39,314 nucleotides of DNA, from NCBI GenBank assembly GCA_030538155.1, contig JAUNUN010000008.1:31373-70686 (forward strand). The letters are read 5' to 3'. Below, one piece after another: positions 16,953 through 28,028 of this stretch; position 1 is the first letter of the stretch; each line of letters starts with the position of its first letter. The position numbers were made by a program, and so were the translations under genes. The notes under the pieces were generated by a model. The model saw nothing but the letters and a program-made list of their open reading frames with translations, ran no database searches and was not told the DNA's origin. The DNA comes from a bacterium. GTDB lineage: Bacteria; Desulfobacterota; Desulfobulbia; Desulfobulbales; Desulfobulbaceae.

Positions 16953-18255
16953 TGGATAGCGGTAGCACCGAGCCCGGCAAGGCGCAGGTTTGTTCCTTCT
17001 GCGGCAGAAAACCAACCGAAGCGGAGCACATGATTTCCGGGCCGGATACCTATGCCGGTTCTCCGGTTTATATCTGCGATGCCTGCGTGGGCGAGTGTAA
17101 CGCCATCATCAATGATGAAGATCCGGATGAGCAGGAGTTAGAGATCGTCGCCGACCCCAAAGGCGGTTCTTTCCATACACCCAAGGAGATCAAGGCCTAC
17201 CTGGACAGCTATGTCATTGGTCAGGATCGGGCCAAGCGGGTGCTCTCGGTTGCAGTCTACAACCACTACAAAAGGATCACGGCCCCGGTTGATGCTGAAG
17301 ACGGGGTGGAACTGCAGAAGTCAAACGTGGTGCTCATAGGGCCCACGGGCAGCGGTAAAACCTTGCTTGCGCAAACCCTGGCCCGCCTGCTCAATGTGCC
17401 CTTCACCATTGCCGATGCCACCATGCTCACCGAGGCCGGCTATGTGGGAGAAGATGTAGAAAGTATCCTCTCAAGCCTCCTTTTGAGCGTGGATTACAAT
17501 GTTGAGAAGGCGCAACACGGCATTATCTATATTGATGAAATCGACAAAATCGCCCGCAAATCCGACTCGGCCTCCATTACCCGCGATGTCTCCGGCGAGG
17601 GCGTACAACAGGCCCTGTTGAAGATTATCGAAGGCACGGTGGCCACGGTTTCCAAACAGGGCGGCCGCAAGCATCCCAAGGAAGAACTGGTTCGCATCGA
17701 TACCACCAATATCCTCTTCATCGTGGGTGGAGCCTTTGTCGGGCTTGAGGATATCATCCGCCAGCGCAGCGGGGTAAAGGCCATGGGCTTTGGGGCCAAT
17801 GTGGTCAGCCAGAAAAGCCGTTCCTACAGCGAACTGCTCAACGAAATCCAGCCCGAGGATCTGCTGAAATTCGGTCTTATTCCGGAACTGGTCGGCCGTT
17901 TGCCGGTTATTGCGGCCCTTGAGGAACTGAGCGAAGATGATCTGGTGCGCATCCTCAAAGAGCCGAAAAACGCCCTCAGCAAGCAGTACCAGCACCTGTT
18001 TGCCCTGGAAAACGTACAACTCCATTTCACGGAAAGTGCTTACCGTGCCATTGCCCGCAAGGCCATTGAACGCAAATCCGGTGCTCGCGGCCTACGTTCG
18101 GTTATGGAAGAACGCATGCTGGATGTCATGTTCGATCTGCCTTCCGAGGAGGGAGTAAGCGAGTGTGTCATTAACGAACAGGTGATCAGCAACGAGGAAA
18201 AACCTGTTCTTTTGTACACGCAAAAAGAAGACGGCACGCAAGACCAGGAAGCATC

Positions 18256-18259
<4 letters not shown>
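16952..18259 (+). CDS. clpX: ClpX, AAA+ unfoldase subunit of ClpXP
   Basis: A 435-residue unfoldase. The N-terminal zinc-binding domain uses Cys14, Cys17, Cys42 and Cys45 (CSFC ... CDAC). The AAA+ module has Walker A GPTGSGKT at 130-137, the GYVGEDVE pore loop and Walker [12 protein letters not shown] later RHKP-region RKHPKEE and the MGFG docking loop (IGF in many homologues) contact ClpP. ATG 16952 overlaps the clpP stop by one base (TGATG); GTG 16949 is also possible. An AAGGAG box lies about 14 nt upstream. Its stop overlaps the lon start by 4 nt. Confidence 0.96.
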
Positions 18260-20676
<2,417 letters not shown>

Positions 20677-20727
20677 TTGTTTGTTGCGATTTTCACGGCG
20701 AGAATAAGGTTTCTCCACTGTTTTTGC

Positions 20728-20760
20728 TTGACGAAAGCAAGCATTCTTGATAAAGGTAAT
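20728..20760 (+). promoter_or_regulatory. Probable promoter of the tRNA-Val/tRNA-Asp unit
   Basis: A TTGACG -35 box at 20728-20733 is identical to that of tRNA-Leu. It is followed, after 17 nt, by TAAAGGTAAT, whose -10 match is imperfect. The tRNA starts about 20 nt later. Confidence 0.5.
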
Positions 20761-20778
20761 ACTTCATCCTGCAACGAG

Positions 20779-20854
20779 GGGCGAATAGCTCAGCTGGGAG
20801 AGCATCGGCCTTACAAGCCGAGGGTCACAGGTTCGATCCCTGTTTCGCCCACCA
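20779..20854 (+). tRNA. tRNA-Val (anticodon UAC)
   Basis: The acceptor GGGCGAA pairs with TTCGCCC at 20844-20850. The anticodon stem TCGGC/GCCGA encloses loop CTTACAA with TAC at 20812-20814. The T-arm ACAGGTTCGATCCCTGT is standard, and CCA is encoded. Confidence 0.96.
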
Positions 20855-20860
20855 CATACT

Positions 20861-20937
<77 letters not shown>

Positions 20938-20938
20938 G

Positions 20939-20983
20939 TAATAACGGGTATCTAGAGTAATCTAGGTACCCGTTATTTTTTTG
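20939..20983 (+). terminator. Rho-independent terminator of the tRNA-Val/Asp unit
   Basis: An 11-bp stem AATAACGGGTA/TACCCGTTATT, with extra inner pairing TAGA/TCTA, is followed by a run of seven T. It begins directly after the encoded CCA of tRNA-Asp. Confidence 0.92.
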
Positions 20984-21420
20984 TACACTTCACATGCGCG
21001 TACTACCTGAGCACCAATTCCTGTGTCGGCTGGAAGTTTTCATTCGTTTTCGCAGGCGAGTGCTCATCTCGACCGGAATTACATGCAATCAAGGATTTGA
21101 TTACGCTTTACGTGGCGAACTGCTTAACTTGATGAAGCTGTACAGCCTGATTTGTGAAACCGGGAAGCCATGTTTGACCCTTGTTTCTATAGATTGGTTG
21201 CAGAACTCCTTGTTCAATTTTTTTGTATCTATCTAAAATAATTCATATTTATCATAAAACAGGCTCTCTTCTACATGATTCTGTGTACTATTTATGAAAA
21301 AATCACGTAAGAGATAAAATGAGATCAATTCTTCTTGACGATAACATAAATGTTGGTAATCTGTAATCGACTTCATGTAAGGAAAAAACGGAGAAGAAAA
21401 AACTGTAAAAAAATCAAAGT
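20984..21420. other. AT-rich interval without a convincing gene
   Basis: About 440 nt, clearly richer in A+T than the flanks. An 80-codon frame at 20994-21236 has no recognisable motif, ribosome site or plausible domain, and I do not accept it as a gene. The A-rich stretch around 21380-21410 presumably lies in the leader or promoter of the next gene. I see no clear -24/-12 or -35/-10 pair. Confidence 0.5.
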
Positions 21421-21480
21421 GTGACAGCCCGGAGACTAAACGGTTTTTCGGGTATTAAATCCCTTTATAGAAAGGGATGA
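21421..21480 (+). promoter_or_regulatory. Structured 5' leader upstream of the VPLPA-CTERM gene
   Basis: Two successive hairpins can form: CCCG (21428-21431) with CGGG (21449-21452), including an inner AAAC/GTTT pair, and a perfect 8-bp stem ATCCCTTT/AAAGGGAT (21459-21478) with a 4-nt loop. They lie close upstream of a strong AAGGAGGG ribosome site. A riboswitch was considered but no known core was recognised. Confidence 0.4.
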
Positions 21481-21511
21481 AAACAATGAACCAAAAGGAG
21501 GGTAGTACGTG

Positions 21512-22213
21512 ATGAAAGCATTCGGTAAAACACTCGTATTGGCAGTGGTATGTATGGTATTTGTGTTCGCAGGTTCGGCCAAGGCCAGTTTGTTGGAGCT
21601 TGGCACTGCCAACTTTGGGATTCATGTGTATGAAAAGAAGATTAACTTTTGGGGTGGAGAATACATGGAATACCAGGAAGTTGGAGCGGGATCGTTTGAA
21701 GGTTCGTATTTGGATGGAGCCATGCTGGACTTCCTTTATTGCGTTGATTTCTACAAGACAATACAGTCGGGTGAATCGTATAAAGATACCACTTACAATA
21801 ACGCAGGACAAATCTACGGTAAGAACCTTAACAATGCAGGGCAGGTAGCTTGGTTGCTGGATACCTATGCGTATAACATTGACGGTCATGGAGATGCAGC
21901 CACAGCACTGCAAGCAGCTATCTGGTATACGGTCCATGACGGCAAGGTTGGACTCGATACTCGCGACCCCTACGGTAAACGCACTAACGAGATAACTCTA
22001 TATAACGGCTATATAGAGGCACTTGGCAGCAATGATGGTGATCTCAGCAAGTATGCCTGGATTACTCCTGGGATAAATACTAAATGGGGGACGACCACGA
22101 TATATCAGGGTCTTGTTGGGGGCAGCAATCCCGTTCCCGTGCCTGCAGCAGCATGGCTGCTTGGTGCCGGTTTGGTAGGCTTGGTAGGAATCAGGAGAAA
22201 AGTTCGCGGTTAA
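21512..22213 (+). CDS. VPLPA-CTERM exosortase-substrate surface protein
   Basis: A 233-residue exported protein (GTG 21509 is an alternative start; the AAGGAGGG box favours ATG 21512). An N-terminal signal peptide ends near AKAS. The C-terminus has the tripartite sorting signal: VPVPAAAWLLGAG, a hydrophobic helix and a basic IRRKVRG tail. This is the VPLPA variant of PEP-CTERM, recognised and cleaved by an exosortase in the inner membrane for delivery to the surface or exopolysaccharide matrix. The body has YCVDF near residue 85 and NNAGQVAWLL ... ALQAAIWYTV, a pattern seen in other CTERM proteins and reminiscent of thioester-type adhesion domains; that resemblance is tentative. No exosortase is in the window. 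Base composition is AT-richer than neighbours. Confidence 0.85.
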   Translation: MKAFGKTLVLAVVCMVFVFAGSAKASLLELGTANFGIHVYEKKINFWGGEYMEYQEVGAGSFEGSYLDGAMLDFLYCVDFYKTIQSGESYKDTTYNNAGQIYGKNLNNAGQVAWLLDTYAYNIDGHGDAATALQAAIWYTVHDGKVGLDTRDPYGKRTNEITLYNGYIEALGSNDGDLSKYAWITPGINTKWGTTTIYQGLVGGSNPVPVPAAAWLLGAGLVGLVGIRRKVRG

Positions 22214-22238
22214 TTTTTCCCTCGCTACTCGTTCCTAA

Positions 22239-22274
22239 CAAAAAAAGCAGGGCCGTTCGGCCCTGCTTTTTTTG
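22239..22274. terminator. Bidirectional rho-independent terminator
   Basis: A perfect 14-bp inverted repeat (22241-22254 and 22259-22272) with core GCAGGGCC/GGCCCTGC, loop GTTC, flanking A-run and T-run. It ends the VPLPA-CTERM transcript and could also act on the minus-strand ugd operon. Confidence 0.93.
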
Positions 22275-22542
22275 TGTCTTATTCCATTTCAAGATCAAAG
22301 TTCAAGCGTGTCGGGCAAGTGCCGACTGAGGGTAGCTTTCTGCTGATCCAGGCCATGTTGGTAATCTGGTACAGCACATCCTTTGACCATGGGAATGCAG
22401 GAGGGATCCGTTGTCATCCATGGTTGGGACGGACAATCAATACTCAGCACTCTGAGTAACCGGCTGCCTCAGACAACCGGTTCAACTGGACTTGCAGTCC
22501 GCTAATAAAACCCGCAGACTTTAAGCTCAAGCCCACGGTTGT

Positions 22543-23853
22543 TTATTTTCTGCCCACCCCGGTGTAGGTAAAACCAAAGCGCCGCATCATATCCGGCTCG
22601 TAGACGTTACGTAAGTCAACAAAAACGGGTTGGCACATAACTTCGCGCAGGCGTTCCAAGTCGAGTGCGCGATACTGGTTCCATTCTGTCATCAATACCA
22701 CGCAATCCGCGCCCTCTGCGGCCTCATAGGCGGAACCCACATACTCGATCTCTTCCGGCAGTATTTTTTTTGCCTCTTCCATGCCCTGCGGGTCATGCGC
22801 GCGGATACGCGCACCCTTTTCGAGAAGGGCGGGCAGGATGGTCAGTGAAGGGGAATCGCGCATATCATCGGTTTCCGGCTTGAAGGTGAGTCCAAGCACA
22901 CCAATGGTTTTGCCGGTTTCGGATCCTCCCAGCATTTCCCTGATTTTACGCACCATCCTGGCCTTTTGCGCGGCATTGACCTCCACCGCAGCGGCAACAA
23001 TGTGTACATTTTCCCCATACTCCTGCACGATACGCATCAGGGCCAGGGTATCCTTTGGAAAGCAGGAGCCGCCGTAACCAGGGCCAGGATGAAGAAATTT
23101 GCTGCCGATGCGACCATCCATGCCCATGGCCTTGGCCAGATCAATGACATTGGCGCCAACTACCTCGCAAATGCCTGCAATTTCATTGATAAAGCTGATT
23201 TTTACCGCCAGAAAGGCATTGGCCGCGTATTTGGTCAGCTCGGCAGTCTCGATACCGGTGCTAACGATAGGGGTGTCGCGTCGGTACAGCGGTTGATAGA
23301 TTTCCCTGAGCACATGCTCAGCCCGATGGGATTCCACCCCGATCACTACCCGGTCAGGCCGCATGAAATCGTTGATAGCCGCGCCTTCCCGTAAAAATTC
23401 TGGGTTTGAGGCCATGTCGAAGTCTGCCTCGGGATTGGTTTCCCGAATGATCCGCTCAACCTGGCGGGCCGTGCCCACCGGTACGGTGCTCTTATCGACC
23501 ACAACCGTGTAGTCACGCAAGAGAGGCGCCAGTTCTTTAGCAGCCGCGTAGATATAGGTAAGATCGGCATAACCGTCGCCGCGGCGCGAAGTTGGCGTAC
23601 CCACGGCGATAAACACGGCGTCAGCTTCGGGAATAGCCTGTTCCATTTCAGTGGTGAAATGCAGCCGGCCTTCTTCCACGTTTTTTTGCACCATTACGTC
23701 CAGGCCGGGCTCGTATATGGGAATTTCACCGTTTTTAAGCGCAGTTATTTTTTCGGCAATTTTATCGATACAGGTCACCGAATGGCCGAATTCGGCAAAG
23801 CAGGTGCCGGTGACCAGGCCAACATAGCCGGTGCCAATCATGGCAATATTCAT
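22543..23853 (-). CDS. ugd: UDP-glucose 6-dehydrogenase
   Basis: A 436-residue NAD-dependent enzyme that oxidises UDP-glucose twice to UDP-glucuronate, a precursor for exopolysaccharide and lipopolysaccharide sugars. The Rossmann motif GTGYVGLVTG is at 7-16, and the thiohemiacetal-forming Cys264 is in GYGGSCFPKD. SNPEFLREG and the central helix ELTKYAANAFLAVKISFINE are typical. The C-terminal domain has GLTFKPETDDMRDSP. GDP-mannose dehydrogenase is a close relative, but TGIETAELTKYAAN and overall pattern favour Ugd. An AGGAG box precedes the ATG, which overlaps yggS by 4 nt. No glycosyltransferases are adjacent. Confidence 0.92.
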   Translation of the reverse strand: MNIAMIGTGYVGLVTGTCFAEFGHSVTCIDKIAEKITALKNGEIPIYEPGLDVMVQKNVEEGRLHFTTEMEQAIPEADAVFIAVGTPTSRRGDGYADLTYIYAAAKELAPLLRDYTVVVDKSTVPVGTARQVERIIRETNPEADFDMASNPEFLREGAAINDFMRPDRVVIGVESHRAEHVLREIYQPLYRRDTPIVSTGIETAELTKYAANAFLAVKISFINEIAGICEVVGANVIDLAKAMGMDGRIGSKFLHPGPGYGGSCFPKDTLALMRIVQEYGENVHIVAAAVEVNAAQKARMVRKIREMLGGSETGKTIGVLGLTFKPETDDMRDSPSLTILPALLEKGARIRAHDPQGMEEAKKILPEEIEYVGSAYEAAEGADCVVLMTEWNQYRALDLERLREVMCQPVFVDLRNVYEPDMMRRFGFTYTGVGRK

Positions 23854-24560
23854 GACAGATCTCCTGGTTGGGGGCGAGCGCCGAATATGGCCGTGCCCAC
23901 TCTGATAATGGTGGCGCCTTCCTCGATGGCGGCGATATAGTCGCCGGACATGCCCATGGAAAGTTCGACCTGATGGTTGTTATAAAAAAGTTCTTTATGG
24001 GCGAATTGTTGGCCAAGTTGCCGCAGTTGCCGGAAATACGGACGGCTCGCCTCGGGCTTGTCGAAATAGGGCGGCAGGGCCATAAGCCCATGGCAGGAGA
24101 GATGGGCGCAAGCAGCAATGCTCTCAAGAAGCGGGCCCGTTTCGTCGGGCATTACCCCTGCTTTTTGTGCCTCTTCACCGATGTTGACCTGGACTAGGAT
24201 GTTGAGCCGCCGGTCAAGTGCGCCGGCACATTCGTTGAGGCGCTGTGCCACCTTGAGCCGGTCGACAGTCTCCACCATATTGAAAAGTGCAGCCACGTCG
24301 CGGCATTTATTGCTCTGCAGGCGACCGATGAAATGCCAGCTTGGGCCTGCGCCCAGAAGGGGGATTTTCTCCTGTGCCTCCTGTAGATAGTTTTCGCCAA
24401 AAAGCATGTGGCCGCAATCCATGGCCTCTTGCACCAATGTCGCCGGAACCGTCTTGCTGACCGCAACCAGCTTGACAGAGCCGGGTTCTCGCCCGGCCTG
24501 CACAGTTGCCTCGGTAATAGCACGCAAAACCTGTTGCAGACGTATGCCGATAGAACTCAT
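23850..24560 (-). CDS. yggS: YggS/PLPBP pyridoxal-phosphate homeostasis protein
   Basis: A 236-residue cytoplasmic protein of the alanine-racemase-like TIM-barrel fold that binds PLP and buffers its pool. Lys36 in KLVAVSKTVP forms the Schiff base. FGENYLQEAQEK, WHFIGRLQSNK and the C-terminal LSMGMSGDYIAAIEEGATIIRVGTAIFG, a phosphate-binding segment, are all family hallmarks. Its start overlaps the tatD stop by 4 nt and its stop overlaps the ugd start by 4 nt. Three genes are therefore coupled, though functionally unrelated. Confidence 0.95.
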   Translation of the reverse strand: MSSIGIRLQQVLRAITEATVQAGREPGSVKLVAVSKTVPATLVQEAMDCGHMLFGENYLQEAQEKIPLLGAGPSWHFIGRLQSNKCRDVAALFNMVETVDRLKVAQRLNECAGALDRRLNILVQVNIGEEAQKAGVMPDETGPLLESIAACAHLSCHGLMALPPYFDKPEASRPYFRQLRQLGQQFAHKELFYNNHQVELSMGMSGDYIAAIEEGATIIRVGTAIFGARPQPGDLS

Positions 24561-25384
24561 GACTTCTCACCATTACTGAGGCGAAACAGGGCACAGGCGT
24601 TGGCTGTGGTTTGGCGGGCCACTTCCTCAAGGGGAATGTTTTTCAGTTCAGCGACTTTTCTTGCAGTGTGCACCAGGTAGGCCGGTTGGTTGCGCTTGCC
24701 CCGGTACGGCACCGGCGCCAGAAAAGGGCCGTCTGTTTCCAGCATGAAATGGGAAAGATCAATCGCGCGCACCACTTCGTGCAAGGTGGCGGCACTCTTG
24801 AAGGTGACGACGCCGGGAATGGAGAGCTTAAAGCCCAGGGCAATCATCTCCTCGGCAAAGGCGCGATCGCCTGAAAAACAGTGCATCACGCCGCCCTGGG
24901 GCAAATGCCCGGCCTCTTTGATCAGGGTGGCGGTATCTGCATGGGCCTCGCGGTCATGGATGATCACGGGCAGACCCAACTGCACCGCCAGTTCCAGTTG
25001 CCGGCGGAAGGCCCGCCGCTGCTCTTTGGGTTCGGCGTAGTTTTTGGCATAATCAAGGCCGATCTCCCCATAGGCCACCACCTTGGCTGCCGTGGCTAAA
25101 TCTGCCAGCCGTGCAAGCGATTGCTCGTTGACCGCCGGAGCCTCATGGGGGTGAAAGCCGATGCTTGCAAAAACGCCTGCATGTTGATCGGCAAGGGCAA
25201 TGGCAGCCAGGGAAGACTGGTAGTCAATGCCGATGGTCACCACCCGGGTAACGCCGCAGCTACGGGCATCTGCCAGTACTTGCGCCACGGTACCCCGGTA
25301 CTGAGCCATGTCCAGATGACAGTGACTGTCAATGAATTGCACGGTTTGGTTGCCGTCAACTGAAGGAGCGAGAGTGGAAGCCAT
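24557..25384 (-). CDS. tatD: TatD-family metal-dependent hydrolase/DNase
   Basis: A 275-residue TIM-barrel hydrolase that uses two divalent metals. The metal ligands are visible in order: DSHCHLD (His21 and His23), GEIGLDY (Glu), IIHDREAH (His), MHCFSGD (His) and LETDGPFLAP (Asp). YRGKRNQPAYL closes the active site, as in YcfH/TatD. The first ~15 residues are an extra N-terminal extension before the first strand. TatD proteins act as 3'-5' DNA exonucleases or in DNA repair; the specific role here is not known. It is the first gene of the minus-strand trio, divergent from the lipoprotein gene. Confidence 0.92.
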   Translation of the reverse strand: MASTLAPSVDGNQTVQFIDSHCHLDMAQYRGTVAQVLADARSCGVTRVVTIGIDYQSSLAAIALADQHAGVFASIGFHPHEAPAVNEQSLARLADLATAAKVVAYGEIGLDYAKNYAEPKEQRRAFRRQLELAVQLGLPVIIHDREAHADTATLIKEAGHLPQGGVMHCFSGDRAFAEEMIALGFKLSIPGVVTFKSAATLHEVVRAIDLSHFMLETDGPFLAPVPYRGKRNQPAYLVHTARKVAELKNIPLEEVARQTTANACALFRLSNGEKS

Positions 25385-25443
25385 GGAGTAAAAAAGAGGT
25401 GGTCTGGGGCAGGGCGTGTGGAATCAACGTTGTGGAATCATTA

Positions 25444-25472
25444 TTGACATCGCGAAGGGATTTTTTTACAAC
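25444..25472 (+). promoter_or_regulatory. Probable sigma-70 promoter of the lipoprotein-coaBC operon
   Basis: A consensus TTGACA at 25444-25449, a 17-nt spacer and TACAAC at 25467-25472. It would leave a leader of about 195 nt before the lipoprotein start at 25676. No further structure was recognised in that leader. Confidence 0.5.
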
Positions 25473-25675
25473 TGCCCAGTTAGTACGTGATCGCAACGAA
25501 AGGAAATTACCGTGTCCGTCTCCACAAAAGCCAAGTTACGTGTGGCCTATTACTTGTTGCAGCAAACCAAACAGTGTACCCTTATCACTTCATGTCCTGC
25601 AATAGAATTGTTTCTTCACCATGGTTGGACGAATCCAGCCCCAGCAATGAGAGCTTTCACAGAGAAGGAGCGCCC

Positions 25676-26173
25676 ATGAACAGAAAAACACTCAGAACAA
25701 TACTGGTCTTTTCCCTGGCAGTTATACTGCTGGCCACTACCGGTTGTGCCACCCGCAAGAGAAGCAATCCCAGCATGGACCCTTCGGGCCTGGATGGCGC
25801 CATGCCGCAGGTGAGCAGTTTTGCCGATGATATCCGGGATATCCCCATTCCCGCTGAACTCAAGTGGCAGCGTAACGATTCCATGGCCATCAAAACAGAA
25901 TCGTTTCGCGGCGGTGTGCTGGAGTATACCGGCAACGCCGGCATCCTTTCCTTAAGGGACTACATGGTTGCGGCCATGCGCGACAACCAGTGGCGCATGG
26001 TGGGTGAGACCTCTTCAAAAAATATCATGCTCGCCTTTGTCAAACCCAGCAAAACCTGCATGATAATTCTTTCTGATTCGTACTTCAAAAAGACGAAGCT
26101 GCAGATGTATATCGCCATTGACAATGCCAGTACCGGTAATGTGAACCCATTTGGAGAAGTCATTCCTCAGTAA
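25676..26173 (+). CDS. Small lipoprotein of unknown function
   Basis: A 165-residue exported lipoprotein. The signal peptide (MNRKTLRTILVFSLAVILLA) ends in the lipobox TTGC, with Cys24 the predicted lipidated residue. The absence of Asp at +2 suggests outer-membrane sorting by the usual rule. The mature part has IPIPAELKW, then two beta-rich segments (RGGVLEYTGN and KNIMLAFVKPSKTCMIILSD). This is a compact domain that I recognise only loosely from delta-type proteobacterial lipoproteins. The frame stays open to 25487, but ATG 25676 has an AGAAGGAG box and gives a proper signal peptide. coaBC starts 11 nt after its stop. Confidence 0.8.
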   Translation: MNRKTLRTILVFSLAVILLATTGCATRKRSNPSMDPSGLDGAMPQVSSFADDIRDIPIPAELKWQRNDSMAIKTESFRGGVLEYTGNAGILSLRDYMVAAMRDNQWRMVGETSSKNIMLAFVKPSKTCMIILSDSYFKKTKLQMYIAIDNASTGNVNPFGEVIPQ

Positions 26174-26184
26174 GGTTGACACAC

Positions 26185-27405
26185 ATGGCTGGTTTACAAG
26201 GTAAGCGCATTCTTTTGGGAGTAACCGGGTCCATTTCAGCCTACAAAGCTGCGGAATGGACCCGGGCTCTGGTTAAGGAAGAGGCACTGGTTCAGGTTAT
26301 CCTCACCGAGGCGGCCGAGCGGTTTGTGCCCGCGCTCACCTTTGCCGCCCTGGCGGGAACAGCCGTGCACCGCGACATGTTTGCGGACGGTCCTGAAGCC
26401 CTGATGGCGCATATCAATCTGTCCAGGGAGGCGGACGCGCTGCTTATTGCCCCTGCCAGCGCCCAAACCATCGCCCGGCTCGCCGCCGGCATGGCCGACA
26501 ACTTGCTGAGCGCTGTGGTGCTGGCTGCGCGCATTCCGGTGCTGGTGTGCCCGGCCATGAATACCGCCATGTATCATCATCCCGCCACCCAAAAGAATAT
26601 CCGCCGTCTGCGCCAATTTGGCTACCGGGTACTCCAACCCGGCAGCGGCGAGTTGGCCTGTGGGGAGGTAGGGGATGGCCGTTTACCGGAATGGGACGAT
26701 GCCCGCGAGGCCCTGCTCAGTATTTTTGCCCCTTCGGATCTGCGCGGTCTCAAGGTACTGATCACCGCAGGCCCCACTCGCGAGGCCATTGATCCGGTGC
26801 GCTACCTCAGTAACCGCTCCAGCGGCAAGATGGGCTTTGCCTTGGCGCGCACCGCCATGCGCCGGGGGGCTTCGGTAACTCTGGTTGCCGGTCCGGTCAG
26901 TCTGACTGATCCACCAGGGGTAGAGGTTATCAGGGTGCAGAGTGCCCACGAAATGGCGGAGTGCGTCTTTGCTCGGGCCGGGCAGAGCAGAGTGATTGTG
27001 AAGGCTGCTGCTGTGGCCGATTTTGCGGTGGATGCACCGGCCGAACATAAGATAAAAAAATCAGGCGATGGCCTGCAGCTCGATCTGGTGAAGAATATCG
27101 ACATCTTGGCCGAGTTGGGCAGTCGCAAGACGGCAAGGCAGATCCTGGTCGGCTTTGCAGCTGAAAGCAGGGATCACCAGCAGGAAGGAAGGCGCAAGCT
27201 GCAGGATAAGAATCTTGATCTGATTGTGGTCAATGACATTCTGGGTTCCCAGAGCGGTTTTGATGTGGATACCAACCAGGTGACCCTGATCGACCGCAAC
27301 AGCAGCCGGGAAGTGCCGCTGATGAGCAAGGAAGACACGGCTGATCACATTTGGGACGCAGTTCGCTCCTTGCTGGCTGCAGGGGAAGAGAGCCCGTTCA
27401 GTTGA
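26185..27405 (+). CDS. coaBC: CoaBC, bifunctional phosphopantothenoylcysteine decarboxylase/synthetase
   Basis: A 406-residue enzyme performing two steps of coenzyme A synthesis: CTP-dependent joining of 4'-phosphopantothenate and Cys, then FMN-dependent decarboxylation. The CoaC half (about 1-180) has GVTGSISAYKA, the PAMNTAMY substrate motif and the catalytic Cys in GELACGEVGDGRL. The CoaB half (about 185-400) has ITAGPTREAIDPVRYLSNRSSGKMG and KAAAVADF followed by KIKKSG. Both halves look complete. ATG 26185 is preferred over the in-frame TTG 26176, because an AAGG box fits its spacing. It probably shares the promoter of the lipoprotein gene. Confidence 0.95.
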   Translation: MAGLQGKRILLGVTGSISAYKAAEWTRALVKEEALVQVILTEAAERFVPALTFAALAGTAVHRDMFADGPEALMAHINLSREADALLIAPASAQTIARLAAGMADNLLSAVVLAARIPVLVCPAMNTAMYHHPATQKNIRRLRQFGYRVLQPGSGELACGEVGDGRLPEWDDAREALLSIFAPSDLRGLKVLITAGPTREAIDPVRYLSNRSSGKMGFALARTAMRRGASVTLVAGPVSLTDPPGVEVIRVQSAHEMAECVFARAGQSRVIVKAAAVADFAVDAPAEHKIKKSGDGLQLDLVKNIDILAELGSRKTARQILVGFAAESRDHQQEGRRKLQDKNLDLIVVNDILGSQSGFDVDTNQVTLIDRNSSREVPLMSKEDTADHIWDAVRSLLAAGEESPFS

Positions 27406-27424
27406 AGCCCGCATCAATGTTGTT

Positions 27425-27973
27425 ATGGAAATAAGCCGTTCAGAGAAAAAGAGGCAGATGCAGCAGTTGGAACAGCTTGCCTCAGCCCTGGTTACCTTGC
27501 CCAAACAGGCGCAAGACCAGTTACCCTGCCCGGAAGAGCTTGTTCAAGAGGTTCGCGCTGCTGCCACGATGAAGGGCGGTGCGCGCAAGCGGCACATCAA
27601 GTACCTGACCAAACTGCTCCATGTGAGTGACCTGCAGGAAGAGTTGTACCATTACATTGGCCGGCACCAGGGCGGGGCCATTGTGGCCAAGAAGACACAG
27701 CACCAGTTGGAGCAGTACCGTAATGCCCTGATTGAAGAGGCGCTTGACCGCGCCGGTGAGCAGGATGATCCTGCCTGGAGCGAACTGTGGGAGAGCAAGG
27801 TCGTGCAGGCGCTCAGGCCCGACCTGCCGCTGGTGGACGATAAAACCCTGTTGCGGCTTGCCTATCGTTTCGCTGAGACCCGCAACCCCCGCTACAGTCG
27901 CGAAATTTTCCGCACACTCAAGGCCGCCTTCGAACAGCAGCAACGCTTGCAGCGCAGCGAAGAGGCCAAGTGA
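27425..27973 (+). CDS. darP: DarP (YjgA/DUF615), ribosome-associated 50S biogenesis factor
   Basis: A 182-residue, mostly helical, charged protein. SRSEKKRQMQQLEQLASALVTL at the N-terminus and the ARKRHIKYLTKLL helix (about 53-65) match the DUF615 family, known as YjgA or DarP. It binds late 50S assembly intermediates in Escherichia coli. The C-terminal half has the family's AWSELWESKV and RLAYRFAETRNPRYSREIFRTLK segment. The ATG at 27425 lies 20 nt after coaBC, with a weak ribosome site. Its stop is 46 nt from the convergent flavoprotein gene. Confidence 0.85.
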   Translation: MEISRSEKKRQMQQLEQLASALVTLPKQAQDQLPCPEELVQEVRAAATMKGGARKRHIKYLTKLLHVSDLQEELYHYIGRHQGGAIVAKKTQHQLEQYRNALIEEALDRAGEQDDPAWSELWESKVVQALRPDLPLVDDKTLLRLAYRFAETRNPRYSREIFRTLKAAFEQQQRLQRSEEAK

Positions 27974-28000
27974 ACCACTGGCCTTGGTTGTATTGCTCTA

Positions 28001-28028
28001 TTATTCAGTTATTCAGCAGTTATTCAGC
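28001..28028. repeat. Triple short direct repeat TTATTCAG
   Basis: Three near-tandem copies of TTATTCAG lie at the end of the minus-strand flavoprotein gene, the last one containing its stop codon. This looks like slippage-type duplication between the convergent genes. No hairpin terminator is seen there. Confidence 0.6.

Noticed and set aside
20994..21236. 80-codon frame in the AT-rich interval
   Set aside because: No ribosome site, no recognisable domain, and it starts just after a terminator in a gene-poor patch.
21421..21480. Cyclic-di-GMP or other known riboswitch
   Set aside because: Hairpins are present, but the conserved cores of GEMM or other classes that I know are missing.
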